Shown: positions 51,582 to 59,740 of the stretch, one piece after another
How positions within the stretch are numbered: the first letter of the stretch is position 1
Layout of the letters: every line of letters begins with the position of its first letter
NCBI GenBank assembly: GCA_934725015.1
Contig: CAKVAS010000007.1
Location: 51,862 to 115,861 of the forward strand
Source of the DNA: an uncultured Bacteroidales bacterium
GTDB lineage: Bacteria; Bacteroidota; Bacteroidia; Bacteroidales; UBA932
Length of the DNA stretch: 64,000 nt
Direction: 5' to 3'
Made by a program: the position numbers and the translations under genes
The notes under the pieces: model-generated
What the model saw: the letters and a program-made list of their open reading frames with translations, nothing else
The model's database searches: none
Told to the model about the DNA's origin: nothing

Positions 51582-52538
51582 TTATAATCTTACGGTTTCG
51601 CCGCGCAAAGGTAGCATTTTATTGTCTTTCTGCAAAATATCCCTGATTCTTGCGGCCGTTTCCTCAAGCAGCCACTTGGGAGTTGAGGCCGCCCCGCAGA
51701 TGCCTATCTTGTCGTCCTCCCGGAACCATGCGCCGTTGATTTCATCCACCGAACTGATGTGGTAGGTCCTGATGTTCACCGACTTGCAGAACTCGCAGAG
51801 CACCTTGCCGTTGGAACTTGACTTGCCGCAGACAAAGACGAGCACGTCGTGGCTGCGGGCAAAGGCGGAAAGCCTCGCGTGGCGCGTGGCCACCTGCCGG
51901 CAAATCGTGTTGTGAACCTTGAGCCGAAGGCGCAGCCCCCGCACCTTGGCGAGCCGTGCGCAGACCTTGTCGTACTCTCCGGGGCTCTTGGTCGTCTGGC
52001 TGAAAATTTCCGTGGGCGTGCCTGGCCTTATCCTCCCGTCGGCGATGGCCTCCTCCAGCATCGGCATGTTCTCCACCACCACGGCCGTCCCGTCCGTCTG
52101 TCCGACCAGCCCGAGCACCTCGGCGTGGCCGACCTTCCCGAAAATCACAATCTGTCCCTTCCCTGCCTTCTGCTGATGAAGATAGGCCGTGCGAATCCGC
52201 TTCTGGAGCTGGAGAACCACCGGGCAGGTGCAGTCAACGATGTCGAACCCGAGCGCCAGGGCACGCTCGTATGTCGCCGGCGGCTCGCCGTGGGCCCGGA
52301 TAATCAGGTCGGCATTCTCCACCGACTGCATCTCGTCGAGGTCTTCCCTGTCAATCGTCACGAGCCCGGCCTTCTCAAGTCCCGAGAGCACCGCCTCGTT
52401 ATGCACAATCGCCCCGAGGGAAAATATCTTCTTGCCGTCTCCGTGCTCAAGCTTCTCCTCCGCGATGTTCACCGCCCGGATGACCCCGGCACAGAATCCG
52501 GAATTCTTGTCAATGTCAACTGTCGCTCCCCTGCTCAT
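51582..52538 (-). CDS. ispH: 4-hydroxy-3-methylbut-2-enyl diphosphate reductase
   Basis: A 318-residue iron-sulfur enzyme, last step of the MEP isoprenoid pathway. The three cluster cysteines are visible in GFCAGVIRA (about residue 17), DCTCPVV and NTICRQV. Conserved His and Glu contexts are GAIVHNEAV and RAHGEPP. It starts three bases after the cmk stop; the two are probably co-transcribed. Confidence 0.95.
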   Translation of the reverse strand: MSRGATVDIDKNSGFCAGVIRAVNIAEEKLEHGDGKKIFSLGAIVHNEAVLSGLEKAGLVTIDREDLDEMQSVENADLIIRAHGEPPATYERALALGFDIVDCTCPVVLQLQKRIRTAYLHQQKAGKGQIVIFGKVGHAEVLGLVGQTDGTAVVVENMPMLEEAIADGRIRPGTPTEIFSQTTKSPGEYDKVCARLAKVRGLRLRLKVHNTICRQVATRHARLSAFARSHDVLVFVCGKSSSNGKVLCEFCKSVNIRTYHISSVDEINGAWFREDDKIGICGAASTPKWLLEETAARIRDILQKDNKMLPLRGETVRL

Positions 52539-52541
52539 GTC

Positions 52542-53246
52542 CTAATCTCCAAATCTTTCCCTGATGACCCGCATCACCCATTTCATCTGATCGTCGAGCG
52601 TCATCTCCGAATTGTCCAGCTCAATCGCGTCGGAGGCCTTTCTCAGCGGCGATACCTCCCTGTGCGAGTCTATGTAGTCGCGCTCCTTCAGGTTCGCGAG
52701 CACGTCCTCAATGTTCACCCTCTCCCCCTTGGCCTCCATCTCGGCCGCACGCCTGCGAGCGCGCACCATCGGGTCGGCCGTCATGAAAATCTTGAGTTCG
52801 GCGTCAGGGAACACCGTCGTCCCTATGTCCCGTCCGTCCATGACTATCCGCCCGTCGCGTCCGAACTCGCGCAGCTTCGCGTTCACATATTCCCGCACCT
52901 GCGGCACAGCGGACACCGGGCTGACCTTCCCCGAAACCTTCAGACTGCGTATCTTCTGCTCCACGCAGCGGTCGCCGATGTAGGTCCTGCGGCCCCTCCC
53001 GTGATCCTCGAAATGCACGTCAAGCGTCTTCAGCGCCTCGGCAAGCGCCGGCACGTCAATGCTGTTGTCCTCCCCGATGAGTCCGTTTTCTATCGCATAC
53101 AGCGTCACGGCACGGTAGAGCGCCCCGGAATCGAGGTAGAGGAACGAGAGCTCCGAGGCGATGAGCTTCGCGAACGAACTCTTTCCCGTCGAGGAATATC
53201 CGTCAATCGCGATTGTTATGTCGGGTATGTCGTGTCTTTTTTTCAT
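52542..53246 (-). CDS. cmk: Cytidylate kinase
   Basis: A 234-residue nucleotide kinase phosphorylating CMP/dCMP. P-loop IDGYSSTGKSSFAKL, SGALYRAVTLYA, the NMP-binding MDGRDIGTTVFPDAELKIFMTADP and RRRAAEM lid with ERDYIDSHREVSPLRKASDAIELDNS. Upstream lies a TAATTTTG -7 box (53342-53349, minus strand). Confidence 0.95.
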   Translation of the reverse strand: MKKRHDIPDITIAIDGYSSTGKSSFAKLIASELSFLYLDSGALYRAVTLYAIENGLIGEDNSIDVPALAEALKTLDVHFEDHGRGRRTYIGDRCVEQKIRSLKVSGKVSPVSAVPQVREYVNAKLREFGRDGRIVMDGRDIGTTVFPDAELKIFMTADPMVRARRRAAEMEAKGERVNIEDVLANLKERDYIDSHREVSPLRKASDAIELDNSEMTLDDQMKWVMRVIRERFGD

Positions 53247-53341
53247 CGTATTACATCATATATCCCCGAAAAATCATGTTCCCGGGAAAATATATATTTG
53301 GAAATATACCCCTTTGAAAAGGAATATTCCGTTGCAACCGA

Positions 53342-53349
53342 CAAAATTA
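53342..53349 (-). promoter_or_regulatory. Possible -7 element for cmk-ispH
   Basis: CAAAATTA on plus reads TAATTTTG on minus, a match to TAnnTTTG, about 100 bases before the cmk ATG. The remaining 53247-53511 intergenic stretch is A/T-rich and holds no supported gene. Confidence 0.4.
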
Positions 53350-53511
53350 AGAATCTGATTGATTTATTCAAAACAAATTTTCCGATATTTGCATTCATAT
53401 TTCGCAATACGGCATTGTTTTTTCAATGAAGCGGGGGTTTGCACATTTTGACGATACAGAAATGTGAAAAAAATAAGTTAGTTTTTGAAGATTTCATAAA
53501 TCTACGGGAAT

Positions 53512-54663
53512 ATGAAGATACTGGTAATCGACGACGAACGCTCAATCAGAAACCTGATGCAGGAAATACTCGAAGACGAGGGACACTCAGTTGACGTCGC
53601 GGAAGACGGGCTCAAGGGCGTGGGAATGGCGGACAAGGAAAAATATGACGTCATCTTCTGTGACATCAAGATGCCCGGGCTTGAAGGGGAGGAGGTGCTC
53701 GACGCGCTGCATGAAAAGGGCATAGAGACGCCTGTGGTTATGATTTCCGGGCACGGGGACATCGACACTGCGGTCAGCTGCATCAAGAAGGGGGCGTTCG
53801 ACTTCCTCTCTAAGCCGCTGGACCTCAACCGGATTCTGATTACCATCAAGAACGCCACGGAGCGCACCAACCTCATTCAGGACAACAAGGTGCTGAAGAA
53901 GAAGGTCTATGGGCAAGAGATGATAGGTGAGTCGGAGGCGATAATGAAGGTCAAGGACATGATTGAGAAGGTGGCCCCGACCGACGCGAGGGTGCTCATT
54001 CAGGGCGGCAACGGAACGGGAAAGGAGCTTGTGGCGAGGTCGCTGCACCAGAAGAGCCTGCGCTCGCAGATGCCCTACATCGAGGTGAACTGCGCGGCGA
54101 TTCCTTCGGAGCTCATCGAGAGCGAGCTTTTCGGACACGAGAAGGGTTCGTTCACCTCTGCAATCAAGCAGCACAAGGGCAAGTTCGAGCAGGCCGACGG
54201 AGGCACGCTCTTCCTCGACGAAATCGGTGATATGTCACTCTCGGCCCAGGCCAAGGTTCTCCGCGTGCTTCAGGAAAAGAAGCTGTCGAGGGTCGGTTCG
54301 GACAAGGACATCACGGTGGATGTGCGCGTGATTGCCGCGACGAACAAGAACCTGCGCGAGGAGATTGCCAAGGGGACGTTCCGCGAGGACCTCTACCACC
54401 GTCTCAGCGTGATTGTCATCACCGTCCCGTCCCTCGACGACCGCAAGAGCGACATTCCGCTGCTCGTGGATTACTTCATCAACCAGATTTGCGCCGAAAG
54501 CGGCAAGAGCACCCGCCCGATTGAACCGGAGGCGATGCAGCTTCTGGTCGATCGCAGCTGGACCGGCAACATCCGCGAACTCCGCAACGTCGTGGAGCGC
54601 CTGCTCATCCTCTCCGGCTCGACCATCACCGCAGACGACGTGCGCGCCTACGCCCTTCTTTAA
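53512..54663 (+). CDS. NtrC-type response regulator lacking the DNA-binding domain
   Basis: A 383-residue protein. Receiver domain 1-120 with IDDERSIRNLM, phospho-Asp in IFCDIKMPG (about 49) and SKPLDLNR; AAA+ domain with Walker A GGNGTGKELVARSLH near 165 and Walker B GGTLFLDEIGDM. The sigma-54 contact loop reads GSFTSA (near 212) instead of GAFTGA. The protein ends at ITADDVRAYALL, right after the AAA+ helical lid, so the usual Fis-type helix-turn-helix is absent. It may act from solution or with a partner. No histidine kinase is adjacent. Confidence 0.9.
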   Translation: MKILVIDDERSIRNLMQEILEDEGHSVDVAEDGLKGVGMADKEKYDVIFCDIKMPGLEGEEVLDALHEKGIETPVVMISGHGDIDTAVSCIKKGAFDFLSKPLDLNRILITIKNATERTNLIQDNKVLKKKVYGQEMIGESEAIMKVKDMIEKVAPTDARVLIQGGNGTGKELVARSLHQKSLRSQMPYIEVNCAAIPSELIESELFGHEKGSFTSAIKQHKGKFEQADGGTLFLDEIGDMSLSAQAKVLRVLQEKKLSRVGSDKDITVDVRVIAATNKNLREEIAKGTFREDLYHRLSVIVITVPSLDDRKSDIPLLVDYFINQICAESGKSTRPIEPEAMQLLVDRSWTGNIRELRNVVERLLILSGSTITADDVRAYALL

Positions 54664-54779
54664 AATCCCCCTCCCGTTCCCCTTTTGCGGGGGGGGGGGG
54701 GAAAGTTGTGCTCCGTGCGCACTATCGCACTGGCCGGCGCTTCGCTGTTCTACGCACGACGCTGATGCGTCCTGTCGAA

Positions 54780-54898
54780 GGGGCGAAGAAAAGGCGGTCT
54801 GCTGCGTTGCACGGTTTGCCAAAATCCTCACAACCATCAGGTTGCTGCGGTATTTGGCTTCACCGTGCGCCTTGCATCCCATCCTTTTCTTCATCCCC
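54780..54898. repeat. Long hairpin element with four conserved boxes (copy 2)
   Basis: Inverted relative to copy 1 and also between convergent genes. On the minus strand: outer stem GGGGATGAAGAAAAGG with CCTTTTCTTCGCCCC, inner stem CACGGT...GCCAAA with its complement, apical CAACC-TGAT-GGTTG. The same invariant boxes are present: GGATGCAAGGCG (54868-54879), CCGCAGCAACC (54840-54850), GGTTGTGAGGA (54825-54835), CAACGCAGCAGAC (54797-54809). The stem sequences differ completely from copy 1 yet still pair. A run of 13 G (54689-54701) precedes it. Confidence 0.7.
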
Positions 54899-54918
54899 TT
54901 CCCCCCTGCGCGACTATA

Positions 54919-54977
54919 CAAAATTTTCGTTTATAACTAAAAAAATTGTATTTCCTGCAAAATTTTCGTTCATAACC
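54919..54977. repeat. Direct repeat of CAAAATTTTCGTT(T/C)ATAAC
   Basis: CAAAATTTTCGTTTATAAC (about 54919) and CAAAATTTTCGTTCATAAC (about 54958) are 39 bp apart in an otherwise geneless stretch (54664-55070). The third neighbouring CGAAAATTTCG is palindromic. They look like binding sites without an adjacent gene start. Confidence 0.45.
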
Positions 54978-55070
54978 GAAAATTTCGCATTGCCGGAAAA
55001 ATGATGAGGTTCATCTAGAATCGAATATTGTGCCCCGACCGAACCAAGCCGGTCGGGGCACAAAATGCCG

Positions 55071-56470
55071 TCACTGCAACTGAGTCATTATAGGGTCGAT
55101 GCCGTAGGTCGTCACATTAACCTCAACAGGATTGCCCCTGTCATAGTGCTCGATGTTGTGGGCTTCGCCGACGCGGTATGACGACGTGCCTGCCGGCAAT
55201 GTCACCTGACGCGTTTCATTCGTCTCCTTAATCCTGCCGGTCGTCGAGTCATAGACCTGCCTTGTCGTCGTAATCTTAATGCTGCGGGGATATCTCAGGG
55301 AACTTTGTCTGGTGCAGTTCCAGTCGCTGTATATGCCTATTACATATTCTCTTATGTATTCGCGATATTCCTTGACGGAGGTCGTTTCCTCCCTGAGGAC
55401 CTGCTCGCGGGATTGCAGTCTATGGAACGGAGGCCCGTATATCGCAGCAATGCCCTCAAGGTCGCCGTCGGAGAACGTCTGTCGCTGAGCAACAATATAT
55501 AGACCGTCTTTTGTCGTCATGGTAGGTTGGCCATTTCTGGAAAAATAATATGAACCATACAGCATTATTGAACCAAAATCAAATGTACCAATATTAGATA
55601 TTGTCCCAGGTGCACATTTATCAAATGCATACACATATTCAGGGTCAATATTTTCCGTATGAATAATAACATACGAGTCTCTGTCACTACGGCTATGCTC
55701 GTGTTCCAAACCAACTGCATGACAAATTTCATGAATAGCGATACCGCGTGTGCAACTTGGTGTTAAGTTTATGACCTGCATACCGCCTTTCATTCCCAAG
55801 AAAGAGTTGTTTATTGTATCATTGTTTCTGAATTCTATATAATTTCCGGAGCCCTTGCCATTCACAAACGACAGGCTTGTCTTTGATTCCCATTCTGCAA
55901 TGGCTTGCTGAACTTGAGACCGACTGGCAAAATCACTGGCAAATGTATAATAAACGGTATTACGCGGCCAATATTTTGTCCTTTTAGTTATACATCCCGC
56001 CTTTGTTTGGAGTTCTGTCAATTGTTCTTCTGTCAAAAGTATATCGTCTCCCAAATTATCAGACTGGCTGCAATCATAGTCTGCCGGCATTTCCCGATAC
56101 AATTTCGGGACATCAGAGTCTTTCCGAACCTTTGAGTTTATTCTTCTAATAGAATATCTTACTGTAGGAGCATCTTCCGGCGGTTCAGGAACTTCCACCG
56201 CGGCGACATCAATATCATACTCATATCCTTCAACATAGTCAAACCCTGTCACATATGCTCCAACCCTTTGCCAAACCGGGTTCCGTTCCTCTTTATCCAA
56301 AAACGCTTTCCATTGGTAAACTCACATTCGACAACAACAATCTTTGAGGCTACAATCCAGTTTTCAGTCCACGACTTCGGGACATTGTCGTCAACTGTCT
56401 GATTTGATTTCGCGCAGGACACAAGGAAAAGAAGCATCGCCAGCGCCAGGATAAAATTAAACTTTTTCAT
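55071..56470 (-). pseudogene. Astacin-like zinc metalloprotease lipoprotein split by a frameshift
   Basis: Two frames join into one protein. From the ATG at 56470: lipoprotein signal MKKFNFILALAMLLFLVSC and the first part of a DUF4377-like domain, ending 56249. From about 56300 in the next frame: NPVWQRVGAYVTGFDYVEGYEYDI continues that domain, followed by an M12A astacin domain with zinc site HEICHAVGLEHEHSRSDRD and Met-turn SIMLYGSYY, and a C-terminal beta region. Adding one base near GGAACCCGG restores a continuous frame. It may be a real mutation or a sequencing error. If intact it would be an exported lipid-anchored protease. Confidence 0.75.
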
Positions 56471-56621
56471 ACGACGTTATTTTATTGGTTAACAGCATAT
56501 CCCTGTTTTTCACAAAGGTATTAAGATTTTCTTAGCGGACAATACCTCCATAAATTTTTATGAATGTAAGAAGTTCACAAGTTTATGGTCCATAATTTTA
56601 TGAACTTTTGTTGTTTTTTAT

Positions 56622-56629
56622 TATATTTG
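56622..56629 (+). promoter_or_regulatory. -7 promoter element for the ATPase at 56648
   Basis: TATATTTG fits TAnnTTTG, 19 bases before the ATG at 56648. Upstream, CATAAATTTTTATG (56549-56562) and CATAATTTTATG (56591-56602) are palindromes that could be operator sites. Confidence 0.55.
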
Positions 56630-56647
56630 CATCAAAATCAATGATGT

Positions 56648-57778
56648 ATGCCGACAATAGACAAGCCATTCGCATATGGGATCTCCGTTTCCGGCGATAA
56701 TTTCACGGACAGAAAGACGGAGACGCGGAATCTTGTGATGAATTTCACGCATGGGGTCAACACAATTCTCATATCCCCGAGGCGCATGGGCAAGACGTCT
56801 CTGGTGCACAGGGCGATAGAGCGGATTGATGACGACAGCGTCGTTCCGGTATTCCTCGATGTCTATGATTGCAGGGACGAGTATGACTTCTACAACAAGT
56901 TCTCGGAAGGAATCATCAAGGCGGCCTCCTCGACGATGGATGCGGCTCTCAGGAACGTGACGGAATTCATCGGGCGTATATCTCCGAAAATATCGGTAAG
57001 TCCCGATCTGGTGAATGAATACTCAATTTCGCTGGGACTAACGCCGAAGCAGATACGGCCGGAAGAAATACTGAACCTGCCGGAAAGGCTCGCGGAAAAA
57101 AGAGGAAAGCATCTGCTGATATGCATCGACGAGTTTCAGCAAATCGGGGAATTTTCCGATTCTCTGACCGTTCAGAAAAGGATGCGAGGGGTGTGGCAAC
57201 ATCAGAAAAATGTCTCGTATTGCCTCTTCGGCAGCAAGAAACACATGCTCGAAAACATATTTCAGAACAGACGGATGCCGTTCTACCAGTTCGGTCAGAT
57301 GATGTATCTCGGAAAAATCGACATGAAAGACTGGATGGGATATATCGCGTCAAGATTTGAAGCCTGCGGGAAGAAGATTTCTCCGGAAATCTCGGAAAAA
57401 CTGTGCCTGACCGTCGAATGCTATTCTTCCTATGTCCAGCAGCTTGCATGGAATCTGTTTGTGGAAACCGACACTGAGGCAACCGGAAATGGGCTTGAAG
57501 CCGCCACTGGCCAGCTGCTTGCCCAGAACAATTCATTCTTCACCGAGCAGATAAGAACCCTCACGGGCTACCAGATAAACTTTCTGAAAGCCGTCTGCTC
57601 CGGCATCCATTCCGGCTTCACGTCTGAAAAGGTGCTTTCCGAATGGAATATAGGGACGAAATCCAATATATCGGTAATAAGGGAGTCTCTCCTGAAAAAT
57701 GAACTGATTGAGGAGCGCGGTAATGAAATCTGGCTTGCCGACCCGGTCTTCCGAATCTGGCTGGAAGGGCGGCTGTAG
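56648..57778 (+). CDS. AAA ATPase (archaeal ATPase-like)
   Basis: A 376-residue ATPase with Walker A SPRRMGKTSLV near 44, Walker B HLLICIDEFQQIGE near 160 and a sensor CLFGSKKHML. The C-terminal GYQINFLKAVCSGIHSGFTSEKVLSEWNIGTKSNISVIRESLLKNELIEERGNEIWLADPVFRIWL is a winged-helix-like region typical of this family. It lacks the nuclease-fold tail seen in the other ATPases of the window. Function unknown. Confidence 0.78.
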   Translation: MPTIDKPFAYGISVSGDNFTDRKTETRNLVMNFTHGVNTILISPRRMGKTSLVHRAIERIDDDSVVPVFLDVYDCRDEYDFYNKFSEGIIKAASSTMDAALRNVTEFIGRISPKISVSPDLVNEYSISLGLTPKQIRPEEILNLPERLAEKRGKHLLICIDEFQQIGEFSDSLTVQKRMRGVWQHQKNVSYCLFGSKKHMLENIFQNRRMPFYQFGQMMYLGKIDMKDWMGYIASRFEACGKKISPEISEKLCLTVECYSSYVQQLAWNLFVETDTEATGNGLEAATGQLLAQNNSFFTEQIRTLTGYQINFLKAVCSGIHSGFTSEKVLSEWNIGTKSNISVIRESLLKNELIEERGNEIWLADPVFRIWLEGRL

Positions 57779-57793
57779 TTGATGTCATGAATA

Positions 57794-58393
57794 ATGCTGT
57801 CAGTTAATATGTCAACGGAACAATTGCCGGCACTGCTGCTTTCCATACTCGCCGTGGGATATACACCAGGTCCGGCGAACATCTACGCCATGTCATGTTC
57901 TGTCCGCTACGGCCTTCGCCCGGCAATGCGCGTGTGGGTGGGACTGCTGTGCGGATTCTGTTGCGCGGCCCTGCTCGCGGCTCTTGCGGCGCACCTTGCA
58001 GGCATGGCATTCGGAGCGTATGTTCCTTATATCCGCTATGTTGCGGTTGCGTACATTCTTTACCTCGCATGGAAGACCTATCGCGGATGCATTTCAGACA
58101 CTGCTGCAACCGCACCCACCTTCGCGAGCGGATTCATAGTCCAGTTCACCAATGCCAAGATCATACTCTTTGACCTGAGCTGCTATTCCCTCTTCGTTCT
58201 CCCCTATTCCGACCGCTTCATTGACCTGCTCCCCGTCGCCTCCCTCCTTCTCCTCGCCGGCCCTGGAGCCAACCTCGTCTGGCTTCTCGCCGGTTCCGCC
58301 ATCCGCCCTTTCGTCACCGCACATCTCCGGGCCGTTTCAACCATAATGTCCCTCCTCCTCGCCGCCTGTGGTGTTGCCCTATTGCTCAGGTAA
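57794..58393 (+). CDS. LysE/RhtB family exporter
   Basis: A 199-residue membrane protein with about six hydrophobic helices. AVGYTPGPANIYAMSCSVRYGLRPAMRVWVGLLCG contains the PGP motif and glycine-rich stretch of amino-acid exporters of the LysE group; YVAVAYILYLAWKTYRG follows. The start may be the ATG at 57794 or that at 57809. Substrate cannot be assigned. It converges with the HNH gene, three bases between stops. Confidence 0.8.
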   Translation: MLSVNMSTEQLPALLLSILAVGYTPGPANIYAMSCSVRYGLRPAMRVWVGLLCGFCCAALLAALAAHLAGMAFGAYVPYIRYVAVAYILYLAWKTYRGCISDTAATAPTFASGFIVQFTNAKIILFDLSCYSLFVLPYSDRFIDLLPVASLLLLAGPGANLVWLLAGSAIRPFVTAHLRAVSTIMSLLLAACGVALLLR

Positions 58394-58396
58394 GAC

Positions 58397-58846
58397 TTAC
58401 TTCGCTCCTTTGCGGCGGTTACAGTCGCGGCAGAGTAGCTGGCAGTTGGAGGCGACGGTGCGGCCGCCGTCCTTCCACGGGGTGATGTGGTCGGCTTCCA
58501 TCTCGCGGATGTCGATGACTTCGCCGTGACGGAGGCAGTCGGGGTTAGCGCAATGACCATTCTGACGCTCATAGACGGCGCGGTCGCACTCGTTCATCGA
58601 GAACAGGTCAGGCTCGTTGTTCTTGTAGCAAGTGGTAATCAGGCGCTTGAGTCCGAGACTGTGAAAATTGAGCACGAAATAGACGGAGAAATTGCTGACG
58701 CGAGGGTCGTCGCAGTTGCAGAGCACGGTCTTGCCCTTGAAGTGCTCTTTGTAGTGACGGAGTTCGTTCTCGATGTCCGAGAGCTGAGTATAGAACTCGT
58801 CCTTTTTCGCGCGGTTTGCGGCGTGGAGGCTTTCGTTTCCGGCCAT
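58397..58846 (-). CDS. EcoRI-type adenine methylase remnant fused to an HNH domain
   Basis: A 149-residue protein from the ATG at 58846. Residues 1-75 (AKKDEFYTQLSDIENELRHYKEHFKGKTVLCNCDDPRVSNFSVYFVLNF) match the start of the EcoRI-type adenine methyltransferase family, including the SAM-binding start. The catalytic middle (NPPF-type motif) is missing, and residues 80-149 are an HNH nuclease: CDRAVYERQNGHCANPDC...EADHITPWKDGGRTVASNCQLLCRDCNRRKG. Full-length relatives carry both, so this is probably an in-frame internal deletion. A long upstream transcript begins near 59196. Confidence 0.72.
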   Translation of the reverse strand: MAGNESLHAANRAKKDEFYTQLSDIENELRHYKEHFKGKTVLCNCDDPRVSNFSVYFVLNFHSLGLKRLITTCYKNNEPDLFSMNECDRAVYERQNGHCANPDCLRHGEVIDIREMEADHITPWKDGGRTVASNCQLLCRDCNRRKGAK

Positions 58847-58932
58847 AGTGAATGACAGTGGTTTAATAGCATGACTATCACTCACTTGCCGCGACAGCCA
58901 AAAATGGCTTGTCCGTCGCGGCCTGACGCAAC

Positions 58933-59196
58933 AAAAAGGTGTGAGCTTCTTATTGCGTTTACCAAGGTAGCCTCGCGAGCACCTTCCCACCCAAATAAGT
59001 AACTCACACCCGATGCCGGGCGCGAGCATTGTACTAACTGGGTGAGGAGTTTCTCGTGCGAGATGCTCCTGCTTATTATTTCAGCGGTTTATATGCGAAA
59101 AGATTGCGAGGCTTTCGGTAAACGCGAAATAATAGCAATGCTGCGTTATTTTTAATATGTCTTGTCAAACCGACCGCTTGCCTTCGGGTCGATTGA
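58933..59196 (-). ncRNA. Structured leader or small RNA upstream of the HNH gene
   Basis: A transcript is predicted from a TAACTTTG -7 box (plus 59203-59210). It contains a 5' hairpin TGTCAATCGACC...GGTCGGTTTGACA and, at the end, GGTGTGAG/CTCACACC (58938-59010) closing over CTTATT/AATAAG and AAGGT/ACCTT stems, followed by five U. The whole is about 260 bases with no supported reading frame. It could be a terminated small RNA or an attenuating leader for the HNH gene. Its identity is not recognised. Confidence 0.5.
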
Positions 59197-59272
59197 CAGC
59201 GGCAAAGTTAGAAAATATTGATAATAATGCGAAATGTTGAAATCAAAAGATTGCTCCCCTAACAATAAACAT

Positions 59273-59313
59273 TACATTTGCAGAGCTACTGCGAATAACA
59301 GAATTTATGTTTG
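59273..59313 (+). promoter_or_regulatory. Two -7 elements and a palindrome before higA
   Basis: TACATTTG (59273-59280) and TATGTTTG (59306-59313) both match TAnnTTTG. The second lies inside TTATGTTTGCATAA, a perfect-armed palindrome that could be the HigA operator. The gene starts at 59326, so the upstream box is the better promoter. Confidence 0.5.
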
Positions 59314-59325
59314 CATAAAATCACT

Positions 59326-59679
59326 ATGGCAACAAAAAATGAATTTATCCCGTTTGCAGTTTCCCATCCGGGGCAGATTCTTGGACGGGAACTTGAAGAA
59401 CGAGGCATCAAGCAGAAGGATTTTGCTAAACAAATAAGTATGCAGACCACCCACCTTAATTCATTGATTAAGGGACGGATGAATGTCAGCGACGGAATCG
59501 CGCTCAAACTGGAGAGGACTCTTGGCATTCCGGCGTTGGAATGGATGAGTATGCAGAACCGGTATTCCTACTTTCTGGAGCAGCTTGAACTTCGCGGAAA
59601 AGAAGAGGCCATAGCCCTGCAAAAAGAGAATGAACTGAAGTCCACACTCAATAGTTTTCAATCGCCGAAACTGCGGTAA
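59326..59679 (+). CDS. higA: HigA-family antitoxin/addiction regulator, orphan
   Basis: A 117-residue protein from the ATG at 59326. HPGQILGRELEERGIKQKDFAKQISMQTTHLNSLIKGRMNVSDGIALKLERTLGIPALEWMSMQNRYS is the HigA XRE helix-turn-helix with the characteristic HPG and WMSMQ-like blocks. HigB, normally encoded just upstream, is absent from 58847-59325. It may act as an orphan repressor. Confidence 0.85.
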   Translation: MATKNEFIPFAVSHPGQILGRELEERGIKQKDFAKQISMQTTHLNSLIKGRMNVSDGIALKLERTLGIPALEWMSMQNRYSYFLEQLELRGKEEAIALQKENELKSTLNSFQSPKLR

Positions 59680-59708
59680 ATCGTCCGCAGCAGAATAGGG
59701 TGGACTGG

Positions 59709-59740
59709 CATCCGCCCGGAGCTAGTGCTTCGGGTGGATG
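59709..59740. terminator. Hairpin between convergent higA and aspA
   Basis: CATCCGCCCGG and TTCGGGTGGATG pair across a short loop, overlapping the last codons of aspA. It may terminate both transcripts, but no clear T-run follows. Confidence 0.4.

Noticed and set aside
54689..54701. Run of 13 G as a phase-variation switch
   Set aside because: It lies between convergent gene ends, not in a promoter or coding region, so length change has no evident effect.
50704..54898. The hairpin elements as integron attC sites
   Set aside because: They lack the 7-base core sites (RYYYAAC/GTTRRRY) at their ends and no integrase is present.
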